Below are positions 11,813-24,097 of a DNA stretch of 64,000 nt, piece by piece. A model generated the notes under the pieces. It was not told the DNA's origin, did no database searches, and worked only from the letters and a program-made list of their open reading frames with translations. Positions within the stretch are counted from its first letter, which is position 1, and each line of letters opens with the position of its first letter. Source of the DNA: Holothuria scabra (Eukaryota > Echinodermata > Holothuroidea > Aspidochirotida > Holothuriidae); the NCBI GenBank assembly GCA_037179385.1, contig CM074196.1, forward strand, positions 33,814,486-33,878,485, in the 5' to 3' direction. A program made the position numbers and the translations under genes.

Positions 11813-12964
11813 ATGCCATACTTCCTGTATAAATTAGTCTATATACATGTATATTATACAATGTGCAAGTCTGGTTGTAATAATAAATTATTAGTATTTC
11901 TTTGAAGTACTCTTAATTGGCAAATTCTTATGTAAATTTCCTTTATGTTAAGTTTAATAGCATATGACTTATTAATATGCAGGAAGGCAGTAGCATGTGA
12001 CGTATTATGTGCATCTGCACAAGAAAATGACAATTGGAAATGCAGGGAGGTAATTGGGAGGGATTACATTGGGGATCCTCTTGTACTACTGTACACAATA
12101 GACTGCGTAGGCCAGCGTTAATTATTTCACCGTCCCTTAATTATTTCTTATTTAATTTGTGTCAGTTATTTCCATGGCTATCATTATCTTGAACATTTCA
12201 TAGTCACAAAATATTTTACCTTTCTGACAAGATATTAAAATGATACTGATTTTGCCAAAAAAAAAACCCACTGAGAACCTTTTCTTTGCATTAACGTTAA
12301 AAACAAATTTAAAGATATACCTTGAAGTAAATGTATAAATTTCACAAGATCATTTTCCAAGCTGCAGGGACTATATATCCTACATACAGGGAAGTATAAC
12401 AGCCTTTTTAGGTCACATATCACAAGCGTTCTGTATTTTAATAGCAAGTGTATAAATTTTCTGCACGCTTGCTACATGTAGTACCTATAGAGGTCAAGTA
12501 ATGAGAACATACATAAACTAAGTGGCAAAGTAATAATACAACTCCTATCTCTTCGTGATCTGTTTTGCAGGTCTGAAATTTGCTAAGGTTTGCTATTTTC
12601 AGGTTTCACGTCAACATTTTATGTCAATATAATTGACAATTGAAATGCTGACTCGGGTTGTTTCCAAAATGAGCTTACAGAAAGGTCAGAGGCAAAAAAA
12701 TGCTAACTGTAGCAATTCCTAAATATCAAGATTCACACTGTTTTTAAGTAGATTGTACTTTGAGTCTCTTGTGTTCTTTGTCAAAATTTTTTCAGGAAAC
12801 TCGATCAGCTCTATAGTGCACCTGAAAGAACAGGTGACCACATTAGATGGCCACAAGCTGATTTGTTAAACTTGATTTTTAGGAATTTTTTAATTATACA
12901 AAATTGCAGTACTGTTGTGCACGACTCATCGTACGTGATTTATTCGCAAGTTTGACATTACAGA
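11813..12964. other. No feature recognised
   Basis: A+T-rich, with an ATATAC-rich patch near 11840. No supported gene. Confidence 0.5.
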
Positions 12965-13227
12965 TTTAAAGGGCAAGAGCAGTCATCCCAAATTGAAGAA
13001 GTGTAGTAGACTGTCCAGTTTCATGATTGGTTGTTGGGAGTCATGTGACAATGTTTTTTCTCTTCAGATGTGAAATTTATCAGGAATAACTGCTTGATTT
13101 ACCTTGAATATGCAACTGTAAAGTCATAAAATTTAATTACAGATACTTTGAAGTGAAATAAGATGAAAACTGAGTTATTTAGCTTTTTCTTCAAAATAAG
13201 TTTGAGGGGACTGCTCTTTATGTTTAA
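12965..13227. mobile_element. MITE family B copy
   Basis: Starts TTTAAAGGGCAAGAGCAGTC and ends with a degraded inverse (GGACTGCTCTTTATGTTTAA). The interior has TAGACTGTCCAGTTTCATGA and GTCATGTGACAATG, shared with copies at 15233, 15413, 27700 and 48918. TTTAAA sits at the boundary. Confidence 0.7.
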
Positions 13228-13647
13228 GAGAAATAAATATGGACTGAAAGAGCATTCTTAGAGATGAATATACTACCTTGTTCATATGGACTATTTTACG
13301 CAAGAGGATGCAGCTGGCATATTTTAACAATTGGATTACCAAGGGCCGACTCTGCCGTCAAAAAGGCCACATCAACCAAGAGAAGGTTCAATTCACTCAA
13401 GATAAGGACGAAAGTGTAGAACATGAAAAAAAATGTAAGGTTTTAGGTTGAATTGAAGAAACAAATTCTTATATTTTTTCCTATACAAATTTGGTGCTGA
13501 ACCCTGACAATACATTACAGATGTTTTGACGGACATGTTGAAGGAGAAAAAATGGGTGTATTCACTTGTAAGGTATGTATGTTAATTAGCATATAATCAT
13601 ATGAAAATGCAGGGAAGAAATTATCTACCAAGTTTCAATCAAGGGAC

Positions 13648-13896
13648 AGAGAGGCAGAAGGTTTGATTGCCTTCTGTCCTGACAGAGCTTGCAGTCAGGA
13701 GGTCTGGAATTTGAGTCCTGACTGGGTCGTACTGAAGACCTGAGGACTAAACAATGGAACCTTCTGCCATTGTGCTTGGTGCTCAGCATGAGCAATGGAT
13801 AGGGAAACAAGCGAGTGAGCCACAGCTAGCTCCTGTGGCCTGCTCAAATTAATCCAATTGGTTAAAAACTAGGCCCTAAATCTTCATCTAACTTGA
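13648..13896 (+). mobile_element. tRNA-derived SINE copy
   Basis: Degraded head (GCAGTCAGGAGGTCTGGAAT, TTTGAGTCCTGAC), body GCCATTGTGCTTGGTGCTCA, then AGTGAGCCACAGCTAG and a 3' part with CCAATTGGTTAAAAACTAGG. It ends in TCTAACT. Confidence 0.8.
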
Positions 13897-14925
13897 AGAA
13901 GTTTACCTTCAGGAGGAGGACGGAGATGCAAAATGGTGCTATATTCGGCAAATTTCGAAGTATTTTTAAATATGTTTGATGGCCAGAAGATGGGCCAGGC
14001 ACCTATTGTTCCTTGCAGGGATCTGCCTTTGAAAATAGAGAAATGGAAGAGGTATAGGCTGAATAAAACTGTTTGTTTCATTGTTTTTGTACTTTTGTGT
14101 TCACAATTAAGTATGATTTTGTTTCAGAATAAAGAATCACAGGTCATGGGGACCTACCCCAAAGTTGTAAAATGTGAAGGAAGCACAAAGAACTGATATT
14201 GTATTACATATAATGTAAATTCTTAAAATTTATCTCACATTTGTATTGACCATGTTGTCTCACAAGATATTATTTGGTCATGTCATGTCTTAGGAAATTG
14301 CATGGCAAGATGTTTCCATCTTTAGTGTTAATGTCAATTTTCAATTGTTTAATACTATTCAATCAACGCAAATATGGAATTAACATTGAAAATTAATTGG
14401 TTCATCTGAAATCTTAAAAAAAAATAAAAGTAAGAAAATATGAAAAGGAAAAATTGCTTTATGAAGTACGATGAGATATGGCAACTTAAAGGTAAAATAA
14501 AAAGTGATAATAAGTAAAAACACAAAAAAACTTTATGAGGAACAGTAGTACTAATAAATAACTAACTACAGACAGAAATCCATTCAGATGAGTTAAACAA
14601 TAATTTTACAGGGGCCCGTTAAAAACAATCTACTGAATGCTTGTGTTTTTTTATAATAAAAGTACAAAGACATTGATTGGATGGCAAGAAATTAAGCATA
14701 AGATTAGAAAAGAAAATATTAGATAACATGAAAATAAGCTGCTAGAAAATATCTCCAAAGTTTTAAGGTTCCATGTAGGATAAATTACACATTTCTCTGT
14801 TGCTGAAAAAAGTTTTGTCTATAATGCAGTCTGTAGCATTTGATGTATGATAAGAGACTGCCCCTTTGTGCGATGAATTTTTCTCATGATGATACAAGCA
14901 AACGTAGTTAGCAGTAGGTAACTGA
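13897..14925. other. No gene recognised; A-rich stretch
   Basis: 14400-14720 is strongly A-rich on the + strand. The open frames around 13884-14196 lie on both strands and show no family resemblance. Confidence 0.45.
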
Positions 14926-15232
14926 TTTAAAGGCCTAGTTCTCTACCCCAAACAGTACCAATTCTCCTAACCTTCTTACTTAAGTCCCTCCCTAAATTAT
15001 CTTAAATTAAGCCTCATCCAGACACAGTCTCAGTTTATATTGCCTCAGAGTGAGTTCTAAAAGGCTCAATGTGTATTTCAAAACACTCTCAGCACAGTTC
15101 ATGCTATGAAATGCAAGCTGTGGCACTTTGCCTTGTTTGAATTAGCTGTCAATCAAAGAGCTGAGCTAAGTGAGAATTTTGGTAAACCCCTACCAAAATT
15201 GCAGTTTGCAGTGAGAGGATTGGTCCTTTAAA
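14926..15232. mobile_element. MITE family C, full copy
   Basis: Inverted ends of about 25 bp: left TTTAAAGGCCTAGTTCTCTA, right the inverse of TTTAAAGGACCAATCCTCTC. The interior has CCTCATCCAGACACAGTCTC and GTTCATGCTATG, shared with the copy at 52253-52557. The right end runs straight into a family B fragment. Confidence 0.8.
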
Positions 15233-15575
15233 GGGAGTACAGCCACTCCAATTTATATTAGTCTAGAAGGGGTCGTCCTGTTTCATGAATGGCTCTTGAG
15301 AATCATGTTACAGTAATTTTCTCCCGCAGATGTGATATTTACAAGGAAGAAGCGTACATTTGTCATTTTCCCCTTGTTTTGAAATTTATTCTGTGTGACT
15401 GTTTTTGCTGTTTAAAGGGAAGATGCAGTCACCCCAATTTGAATACGTATAATAGACTGTCCAGTTCCATAAATAGATTGCCCTTGCAAATCACGTCATA
15501 ACATTTTTCCCCGCAGTTGTGAAGTTTATGAGGAGAAATTGCTTTGTTCACCTTAAAGGCAGTCATTCGTCACCC
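15233..15575. mobile_element. Two tandem partial MITE family B copies
   Basis: Two head-to-tail segments, at about 15233-15412 and 15413-15575. Each opens with TTTAAAGGGNAG and then CAGYCACYCC, followed by AGTTCCATAAATAG- or GTTTCATGAATGG-type sequence and TTYTCCCCGCAG. Both lack the far end of the family. Confidence 0.65.
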
Positions 15576-15589
15576 CAAACTAGAGTTTC

Positions 15590-15835
15590 AGTATGCGTAC
15601 ATCAAAACTCTCAATTGGTACAGCTCTTTGATTGGCATCAAATTCAAACAATGCATCATAGCTAAATTACACAGCATGGGCACTGAGAGTGTCTTGATTG
15701 CACATTATGGACTTGTATGCCCACTGAGACAAGCCATGAAGCAATAAACTAGGATTGTGTCTGGATAAAGATGAGTTCTAGATAAATGTGGGAGGGGCTA
15801 GAAGTAAGTAGGTTGGGAGAATTGGAACTGTTTGG
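15590..15835. mobile_element. MITE family C, inverted partial copy
   Basis: The reverse complement of family C: TTGTGTCTGGATAAAGATGA and AAGTAGGTTGGGAGAATTGG match the inverse of 14940-15030. It is inverted relative to 14926-15232, making a loose palindrome around 15.4 kb. Confidence 0.65.
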
Positions 15836-15975
15836 GATGATGAAAATATGCCTTTAAACATTCAATGTTTTGGGGCTAAAGTATATGAAATATTTGAAAG
15901 GGAATTAGACGAAAATTGTGAGATTTTGCCCATGCAACGAAATAAGTTTGGAGCAACTGCACTTGCCCTTTAAGT
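15836..15975. mobile_element. MITE family B, inverted partial copy
   Basis: Contains the inverse of the family B left end (GCAACTGCACTTGCCCTTTAA, with TGTGAGATTTTGCCCATGC upstream). It closes the cluster of interleaved B and C fragments between 14.9 and 16.0 kb. Confidence 0.55.
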
Positions 15976-17883
15976 AATTCCAAGTGGTTTTAATCCTGTT
16001 TTGCTGAATGGACACATAAGATGCGGCAGTTCTGTAAATTGTCCAAAACTCCTAAAGATGTAAAGCTCTTTCGGAGATTTCAAGTATATATATATCAAGA
16101 GGCCATTTGCAGAGAGTTGCTTTGTTTAAGTAAAGGTGTATTCAGACTGATTTTGACTCAGAGAGAGCTTGATGCAGCATCACCCTATAAACACTCTTTA
16201 ATTGGTAAACTGTGGGCCCCTATGGATGCTCTGTGAAAGACTTTGAAAGGCTTTGAAAAGAGGTTCAGTCAGTCTTTTTATCTCAATTCTGAGAAGGAGT
16301 GTGATGGAAGAATCTTTCTTTACGGACATTCCGAGCCCTGACATGAATATTTTTATTCAGTTCACTAATCTTTGTAAATAGAAAAACTCACAACACATGA
16401 TCCTTAGTACCCTGTGGAGTAGACTCTGTTTTCTCAGCTCCTTAGCTTCCAAACAGTAGATGGTCCGCCAATTTAGGGAGTTGGACCATGGAAGTACTAC
16501 CTCCGAGGTAGTACTTCCATGGTTGGACAAACTTCATTGCCATAACTTGATTTATTTTAGGTGTTTTCTCATGAGTCATGCTGTTGTTTTTGGGTGAGTG
16601 TGTGCACTCATAGTCTATAGTCATAAACTGGAAGTCTAGACTGAAACCTTAGATGTCCTATCATTTTTGTTTTGCATAACCACCTCCTCAGAAGCCAAAC
16701 ATTTTGCCTCCTTCACAATTTGCCATTTCAGAAGTGGCAAGACTTCATCCTAAGCTACTCTTTCCTAGCTACTGTGGCTTGGTTGTATGCCTTTGTTCAT
16801 AATTGCTTCAGTCAACCATACATTCATGAAAGTTTAATATTTTACTGAAGATCTCCTTTTCCAGGGCAAGGGGAAATTTAAAAAAGCAGCGGTGGTTTGG
16901 GAAATTTAATATTTTCACTAACATCTCCATTTCCTTCAGAATTTCACTCTAGTACTTCAATATGATTTGACAAAGTTCTCGACTCTTGTCATCCTAATAA
17001 CATGCAGTCTTTGAATCACCTATCCACAACTTGGGCTCATTGCAAATAGAGTGTTGTTCATTATTTGAAAGCAAACGTGGAACATGCACTAATGTGTGAT
17101 CTATTAAAAATTGTTATTCTCTAAATTTGGGACTGTATTGACATAGAAATTGTACTTTTTAATCAGAGTGTATGTTTGTATAAACTGTGACTACAGATCT
17201 GTGGTAGTCACATGTTCTGTCATAATGCAGTGGACATATCCTCTAATATTACCCCTCCCTCCCATAAAAGTTTTAAAGGCAAGCAACTGTGTAGTACTGT
17301 GGGAGATAATTGAGGGTGGAATTGTTTTTTCCTGAAATACAAAGGGACTATAACAACGACAGTGACAGGAACTACAGCGACACTGCAAAGAAAATTGGGA
17401 TGTAAGATGTGCCCGGCAAATTATACTGCACTCCTACATAGATCTAAGAAATTTGTACAGCTTGAAGACACTATAGTGTAGACAAATAGCAGGAAATAAT
17501 TTCTTCAAGTATACCATATTCATAAAAAATGTCCCCCATTTCAAAAAAGGATGCCCTAGGAGCATTACATGTTAAAATACATTCTTGTAGATGTCTTTGC
17601 CAAAGAGCATTTTGCAGTGTTTAAAAACAAATGTATGATATTAAATGTACTGTAAATATTATCATTATTAGCAATGTTGCCAATTTCTCAAAGTTCATTT
17701 AATATGGCTTGTCGTGTTTCTAGTTGAAATTCAGGAGAAAAATCTACTGTCTTATCTACAAAGATTATGTCAATTCACATCACTGATATATACTTCAGAG
17801 TTATTAGCATGATATACTAGTCAACTGGGGTGAAGTTGGGACACTGTGCAGGAACTTCTCCAAGTATGTGGTGCCCAAGTAAA
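15976..17883. other. No gene recognised; contains a perfect hairpin
   Basis: Apart from the palindrome at 16485-16523 no feature was seen. An open frame of 71 codons at 16021-16236 shows no known domain. Confidence 0.45.
16485..16523. repeat. Perfect 39-bp hairpin palindrome
   Basis: Two 19-nt arms, ACCATGGAAGTACTACCTC and its exact inverse, are separated by a single C at 16504. Perfect arms are unusual among the diverged repeats here. The flanks GTTGG and TTGGAC are only weakly symmetrical. It could be a young transposon remnant, a small RNA hairpin or an assembly artefact. Confidence 0.9.
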
Positions 17884-18551
17884 GCCCAGGTCACACTATA
17901 GACGAATCCGATTAGCGCTCGTTTTTAGTGACTGTAGGCAGCCATTAGTGGGGTCCATCATCCTTCAATCGTCTTCATTTATTGTCTACGTGAATTTCAA
18001 ATCCTCATATTCAGTGATGTTGAAAAAATCAAGATATACTTTAGTGTACAACCATCCATGGAACAGGTAAGGAAGGAAATTTAAAGATTAAAGGTGATGG
18101 ACCCCAGTAATGGCCAATTAAAATCAGCCCATCACAATCTGTCCGGATTCGTCTATAGTGATATTTGATCGGATTTCGCTCTGATATTTTTGAGTTTTAC
18201 TAAAAATCTCCTCCATCTTTGGTTGCAAAGCAACAAAATTTTGCCAATATGTGTAAATATATAATTGATATCATAGGATTATGAAAATCTAAGTTACAGC
18301 GATTATTCCGTGCCGTCATCCGCAAACAGCTTTTATCAGGTACATGCAGTCGGATAAAAGCAATTTGTCAAAGTGACGTCATGAAATATATAGCTTACAT
18401 TTCTTTTCCGTGGTCTTCTTGGACCGATCATATATTTACACAGTATGGCAAATCTTTGGTTCTTTTGACAATGAATGGAAGAGATTTTAACTAAAACTCA
18501 TTAAAATCGGATAGTTGTCCAATCCAATATCGTTGTAGTGTGACCTTGGCT
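17884..18551. mobile_element. Longer inverted-repeat element containing MITE A
   Basis: Left end GCCCAGGTCACACTATA (17884-17900) and right end TGTAGTGTGACCTTGGC (18535-18551) are inverse with two mismatches. The next 15 bp on each side also resemble each other (ACGAATCCGAT against ATCGGAT...CCAATCC). A complete MITE A copy occupies the left part. Confidence 0.6.
17897..18157. mobile_element. MITE family A, full copy (261 bp)
   Basis: Ends TATAGACGAATCCG and CGGATTCGTCTATA are perfect inverses. The interior includes CCATTAGTGGGGTCCATCAT and GGTGATGGACCCCAGTAATG, themselves partly inverse. It matches 42097-42358 and 59435-59694 in opposite orientation and in length (260-262 bp). Confidence 0.85.
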
Positions 18552-21335
18552 CTACAAGCAATATAGATGTAGCAAGGGGTACGTATAGTTTGCTCATGAA
18601 TACACCCACCAGGAAGGTTGGTATTGAATGACTCACATATTTTGGATCTACCTTGCAAATAGGCATAAAAGTCTTACATAGCAATTTACCCGATTTCTCA
18701 CTTTTTTAGTATTTGCTCCAAATAACGGGGGTGTACATTGTTTTGTGTTACAAGGGAATATACAGCACAGTTTTGCAGGGATTTTGTCAAGGTGGGGAGG
18801 GTGAAATACCCCTTGTTTGTTTAAAAAATATGTAAGAAATGTCAATATCTTGGTTTGTAATTTAGGAAGAGAACACCTTTGCAATATTAAATGTTCAAAC
18901 TTTCATAAATAAATCACCTTTAAAAACTCTTGAAGGAAGCTTTTGTACCCCCCCCCCCTTCACATGTAACTGCCAAGGGCAGAATCAATTTGGACTTGGG
19001 GTTTGGCAGTAATAAATCCCGCCCCTTTTTTGAGTTTTGTGGAACCCCTGAGTCATGTCCCAAGAGCCACCCAAATTAGTACTGATTAAAACAATTCTTT
19101 GCACAGAGGTTAAAGATCTGGTTATTTACAGTCTACTGCCAGTGCTCCTTCCCCTTCCCATTACCCCGGCTGCAGTCAGTGTGTAAGCAATTCTCTCCTG
19201 CCCCTTCCCATTACTCCCACTGCACTAAGTGTGTTGACACTTCTTTTACATAGCTTTCTAGCCAAACCTTCTCTGCTCAAGCGAATATTGAGGTATAAAT
19301 GAAACTCACTTGACACATCCATGCTTTTCCACGTAGGATGACGTCAAGGAAGTTTGAGCAGTTGGTCATCGTCATCATTGCACCGGTGGTTGGCATGCAA
19401 CCTATGTGTGCGTATGCTAAATTAAGGCTGCATTGATCGAAGCTACGCTATACTTGCTGTAATTGAAGCAGTTCAACCAACCTTCATTGTGTTCTTGTGC
19501 GAGCAATCATGTAGCCATGTTTGTGAGAAGATTTAAGTGTACAGCACTGCCAGAGGAAATTTAGCATTTGATTGCTTCTCAAAATAGAAATTATATCAGA
19601 GAGTGACGTACTATCATTAAGGGGAAATATCTCAACAAATGTGTACTGCCGGGGAAAGGGGAAAACAATAGGAAGACTTGTAAAAGTGGTTTGATGAGAA
19701 AATATTCTTATGTAAACATTCTCACAGATGTAAACTGTGGAGGATGGATTGATTGATGCGGTGAAGTACTTTGGCAATGGTAGTGTCTGTATTCTTAGAG
19801 GGGAGGCCTGTCTCAGTAGGAGATAGAGAAAGCTGGTTTATGTCAGTGTCTTGAAAATCAATAATTGTTGAGGGTAGGTTGAATAATGGTATGATGACAC
19901 GATATGAAGCATTCTTGAACAGGACAGATGCATTCACCCTAACCTTGTATTGGAGCATCAACAGTCTATCAAATTCCTTCTATCTAAATGGGATCTTATT
20001 TTTAAATCAAACAATGTCCGTAACTGTGGTGACTGTTTAGATCCTTTGTGACATTCCCTACCTCTGAGGACCCATAGGTGCCGTACCATGGGACAACTTC
20101 CTAACCAAAAAATTGTGGAAGAGTGCACTTCACGATGGTAGGTAAATCACATGAATTGTCCTGGAGGAGTTATCAAGGGGGAGACTATTTGAGATACAAG
20201 GGGATGGAAATTGTCCAACTGGAATTGTGCAATGGGCAGTAGTTTGAGATTTTCCAAATATACCCCGGAACCAGTACACAATTCAAAAATTCATAGTAGT
20301 ATGAAGTTCAACAGTTAGTCCAAACCACTGGTATTTTGGAATACCTGGCTATGTCTATTGCACTGAGGCTATATTATGCATCCACCCTTAAAAGAGATAG
20401 AGCTTATAGACCTATAGATACAAGATTGTTGAAACTTTGAAGTGTTTTTGACTTAGAACCAGTGTCTACGCTAAGCTGCTATGAAGTGATTTTGATGCAA
20501 TGGCTTTTCAATTTGACTCACTGATGGTTTAGGGAAAAAAAAAAGAGGTTTGAATTTTTTTCCATATTTGATATATATGTTCATTACCACAAGGCTGAAA
20601 TTTCCAGTGAGTGAAATTTTCTCAAACTGGGTTATTGACCCAATGTATAATTTCTTAGAGGAAACAGTGCATAGAACAGTAGAAAATCATATTTAACCCT
20701 TTCGGCACCATCATAGTGGAATGGCAACACTGGCAAAATGCCATTGTCACCATTTGGCAGCAGCTATGATGGAAGTGTTACTCAACGGAAAATGAAGTAA
20801 TACGTAGAAACACTGGTCTGGAGGCTGCATTCCTCACATACGGCAAATTTAGACCCTTCAAATGATGCACATATGCTACAGTACTAGTGTAAGTTGCTAC
20901 TGAAGTTTACCAAGATATCTAATTGCTACATCAAAATCAGGCTGGCCCTTACTAGTAGGCAATGTGTATGGTGTACTCACAATATAAGCTGCAAAAGCAT
21001 TTTGGCTAAGACTTATTTCTGTTCCCAAAGTTTATGAAAGGAAATAAATATATACTCCAATTTTTGTACCAAATGAAACATTTTTGAATTTTGAAAAAAT
21101 CTCATGTTCCCAACAATTTTGTTGGAAGGTTATTTCTTACAGAAAACAAAGACTAAAAATGCATCAGAATATTGAGTACCACAGTCACTCTACAAGATGT
21201 TAGTACTGAGATAACGGTAGTGTATAAGTGCCTGTTGATAGGAAGGGTGAAGGAATGTGCATAATGTCACAGTTATGGAATTTTGCACTCAAAATTCTTA
21301 GAATCAAGGAAACAACTTGGAGATTGAAAGTAGAT
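18552..21335. other. No gene recognised
   Basis: Holds a C run near 18951 and a duplicated segment of about 65 bp at 19135-19255 (CCTTCCCCTTCCCATTAC and CTGCCCCTTCCCATTACTCC). A TTAACCCTTTCGGCACC sequence near 20694 resembles one end of a TTAA-type MITE, but no second end was found. Confidence 0.45.
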
Positions 21336-22138
21336 ACCGTATTCACTCTATTAAACTCCCCGGGGGCGTGAAATTTTCGTTAAGGGGGGCGTTTATTAGA
21401 GTCAAATTTATGTGACTTCTGATAAAGTGCTACATATGGCATATTTGTCCATTTGGTTGTCAGCTTCACAATCAGCTGTGAGCTCCTCCCCAATGATCGG
21501 TAACCAAACTTCCCTATAAATATGGTAGCCACGAACAGCACTCTGAACTTTGCAAGTGTGATCAACTTTCGCCGACATCTTGATATGTAACGATACACAC
21601 AGAAGTGACTTTTTTACGTGCCCGCGGCATATGCATGCATGCATGCTGTGCACAGTATACAGCCAGGCCTCACAGTACTATACTGACTGGCCGGCTATAC
21701 GTACGTACATATGGTAATTGCATAATATTTACCGTGAGAAGCACCATGCAGTACATACACGTTCATAGCATGTCACTGTTATACAGTTTTCCTGTGTTGA
21801 ATTTGGATTTTCATGTTAGGCTGTTCGGACAGGCTAGCGAATATTTGTATACCTACGGTATATACAGTACCACTTTCGAACCGCAAACGAAGCAGTATAG
21901 GTTCGCAGTATGTGATAGCGTGATGGATATCAACAGATATTAGTTGCAGAAACATGCCTTTTACTTCAGGATACAGTATGGGACTTTAGGAGATTGTGTG
22001 GTTTCAAGGCAGGACTATTTCATTTTCCTTTTACCATATTGTCTTTGGAATTAACAATTTCACTTTATGCAAAGTGACGAAAAAGTTGGGGGGGGGGGTG
22101 TTTATTAGAGAGGGGGCGTTTAATAGAGTAAATACGGT
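21336..22138. mobile_element. 803-bp terminal-inverted-repeat element
   Basis: Ends ACCGTATTCACTCTATTAAA (left) and the inverse of ACCGTATTTACTCTATTAAA (right) match with one mismatch. Both continue into G/C runs and GGGGGCGTTTATTAGAG. The interior is less A+T-rich than its surroundings and has an alternating ATGCATGCATGCATGC patch near 21632. No transposase was recognised, so it is a non-autonomous element. Confidence 0.8.
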
Positions 22139-22882
22139 CAGCTGTATCAAGCTGTATACATAATTATGGCATAAATTTTTAGAGGGCATGGTAAGTTTCT
22201 TGAGCATAATGCCCTTGAAAAAGATTAATTCAACCTTTAAAATTCAAAATAAACTATTCTTGCAAAAAAATTTACATATTCACTTTGCATACTTACCTGT
22301 GATACTTCTAATTTGCAATATTTATCGCCTTATACTTTACTCTGAATTTATTTTTAACATATGCCTCCAATGTCAGAGCTTCATCTGGTGTGAAATAGAA
22401 TGCCTGTGGTCATAAAATGCCAGAAAATTAATGAAAATTTTGAAAATTGTGTCAAGGCCTTGGAAAGTCTTAAAATTTCAGGGAAATTCTGTGAAGTCAT
22501 GGAAATGTTATGGAAATTTTCACAAAGTAACTTTGTTCCATTATCACTTGCAGTATTAAAGAGTTTTCCAATATCAAATTTATTATTTGCGTCAGCTGAA
22601 ATTCTATGTAGTTTTACATTAGATGTCAAGAGGAGTATTATGAAATTTTTAAAAAATTTTTTATTTGGTCCCTTGGAAGGACCTGGAAGTGTCATGAATT
22701 GATTCCGGAAAAAATACAGGATCACATTTATGAGAGTAACCTACCCTTAGCTCATTTGAAATATTTGAAGCAATCAGCCGCAATGATCTTCGTGTTTAGC
22801 TTTCTAGAAGAATGCTATTACAAGGCATCTATGATGCTGATCACAGGACATTTCCTTAACAGTTTCATTAATGAGTGTAGAC
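22139..22882. other. No gene recognised; CATGGAAA-type low complexity
   Basis: 22400-22720 has repeated TGGAAA/TTTCA words and is open on both strands at once (100 and 114 codons). That pattern is typical of degenerate repeat sequence rather than a gene. Confidence 0.45.
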
Positions 22883-23282
22883 CACAGACTTCCTATACAT
22901 GGACACAGCATACTACACAGATGGTACATTGTTGCTACTGTACGAGTGAGAAAAAGCACACCAAGATGGCCGTCTGCTATGGTTTTGTGTGAAAGTTTGG
23001 AATTGCTCAAGTATATTAGCTTATTTTGCAAGGAAGTTGAAATATTTTTGAAATATGGCAAGGTACAGTAAGGTCAAAATCACTTCACACATTGCAGGAA
23101 TATGAAATTGTTACCCATTTAAGTAAAACTTTTGCTTAAAATATTACAGAGTGGTCTCCAAATCAAACGTTTTTTAGCTTCACGGCGGCCATCTTGGTGC
23201 GCCTTTTTTGTCCCAGTCGGTAGGGACCATCTACTAATAGGACATATACGTTACATGCTGTGTCCATGTATATAAGTCTGTG
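22883..23282. mobile_element. MITE family D, full copy with target-site duplication
   Basis: Ends CACAGACTTCCTATACATGG and the inverse near 23260-23282 are inverted repeats. Inside, GCACACCAAGATGGCCGTC (left) mirrors GGCGGCCATCTTGGTGCGC (right), so the inverted arms are roughly 100 bp. TGTAGAC flanks both sides exactly (GTGTAGAC at 22875-22882, ATGTAGAC at 23283-23290), which fits an 8-bp hAT-type duplication with one change. Confidence 0.8.
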
Positions 23283-23624
23283 ATGTAGACACACAATACT
23301 CCATTGAACTTCACATCATCCCAGGTTCCCGCCATGTACCTTCCCTGATGGGTATCAAATTTGAAAACTGGTTATGGTGCTTTTTTCAGCATGTTCAAAG
23401 TTCAGCCTCATATGCCTAATATCTAATATGCAACTGGTGCATTGTGGGATTTTTTTATATCTAATTTGTCATTTCCTGGTCACATTTTTTTTTGTTTATA
23501 GTAATTTTACATTTTAAATTACAGTATGTAGCCCTAGTTATAATAGTAGTAGTTAATAACCATGATAATCCTTTGGCAAAATATCAGCATATTAGGATGG
23601 ACATAGGGAGTGTCCTAATTATAT

Positions 23625-24097
23625 TCCTTATTAAACGCCCCCTCAAAATTTTTAACAACTGCGTAGGCTGAGACCACCTCTCGCTACAGGCCCAAACCGC
23701 AGATTTAGCCTAATGTTTAGGTTACAACAGTAGCCAAATGTCAAAAACAGTTTACCTTTTCACATGTAGATCCACTCACAACACAAATTAATAATCATCA
23801 CAAGTCAAAATAAAAGTTTCCAAAATGAGCTTGTAGTTTGATCCACATATCAGTTTCCATCACATGTAACACAATGCCAATCAATCACAATTTAAGATGT
23901 TTCGATAACAGTATGGCGTTCAAACAGTGTGATTTACATACACACGTACATAACTTTTACATCCATATAGCTATAGGGCTATTGTTCTGACACTTACCAT
24001 GGTGAGGTTGTGCATATACCCTCAAATAAATCCCCCCCCCCTTTTCAAAAATGTAATGCCCCCAGGGTCGTTTATTCGGGAATATACTGTGATTTAC
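23625..24097. mobile_element. Element related to the 803-bp TIR element
   Basis: Left end near 23625 (ATTAAACGCCCCCTCAAAATT) and right end near 24045-24095 (ATGCCCCCAGGGTCGTTTATTC) form a diverged inverted pair, like the ends of 21336-22138. A C run lies at 24032-24041. The interior is unrelated by eye. Confidence 0.5.

Noticed and set aside
20694..20710. TTAACCCTTTCGGCACC as a third piggyBac-like MITE
   Set aside because: Only one end is seen and the interior does not match the 53.7-kb pair.
22381..22725. Overlapping open frames of 100 and 114 codons on opposite strands
   Set aside because: Repeated CATGGAAA-like words explain both; no splice sites or domain were seen.
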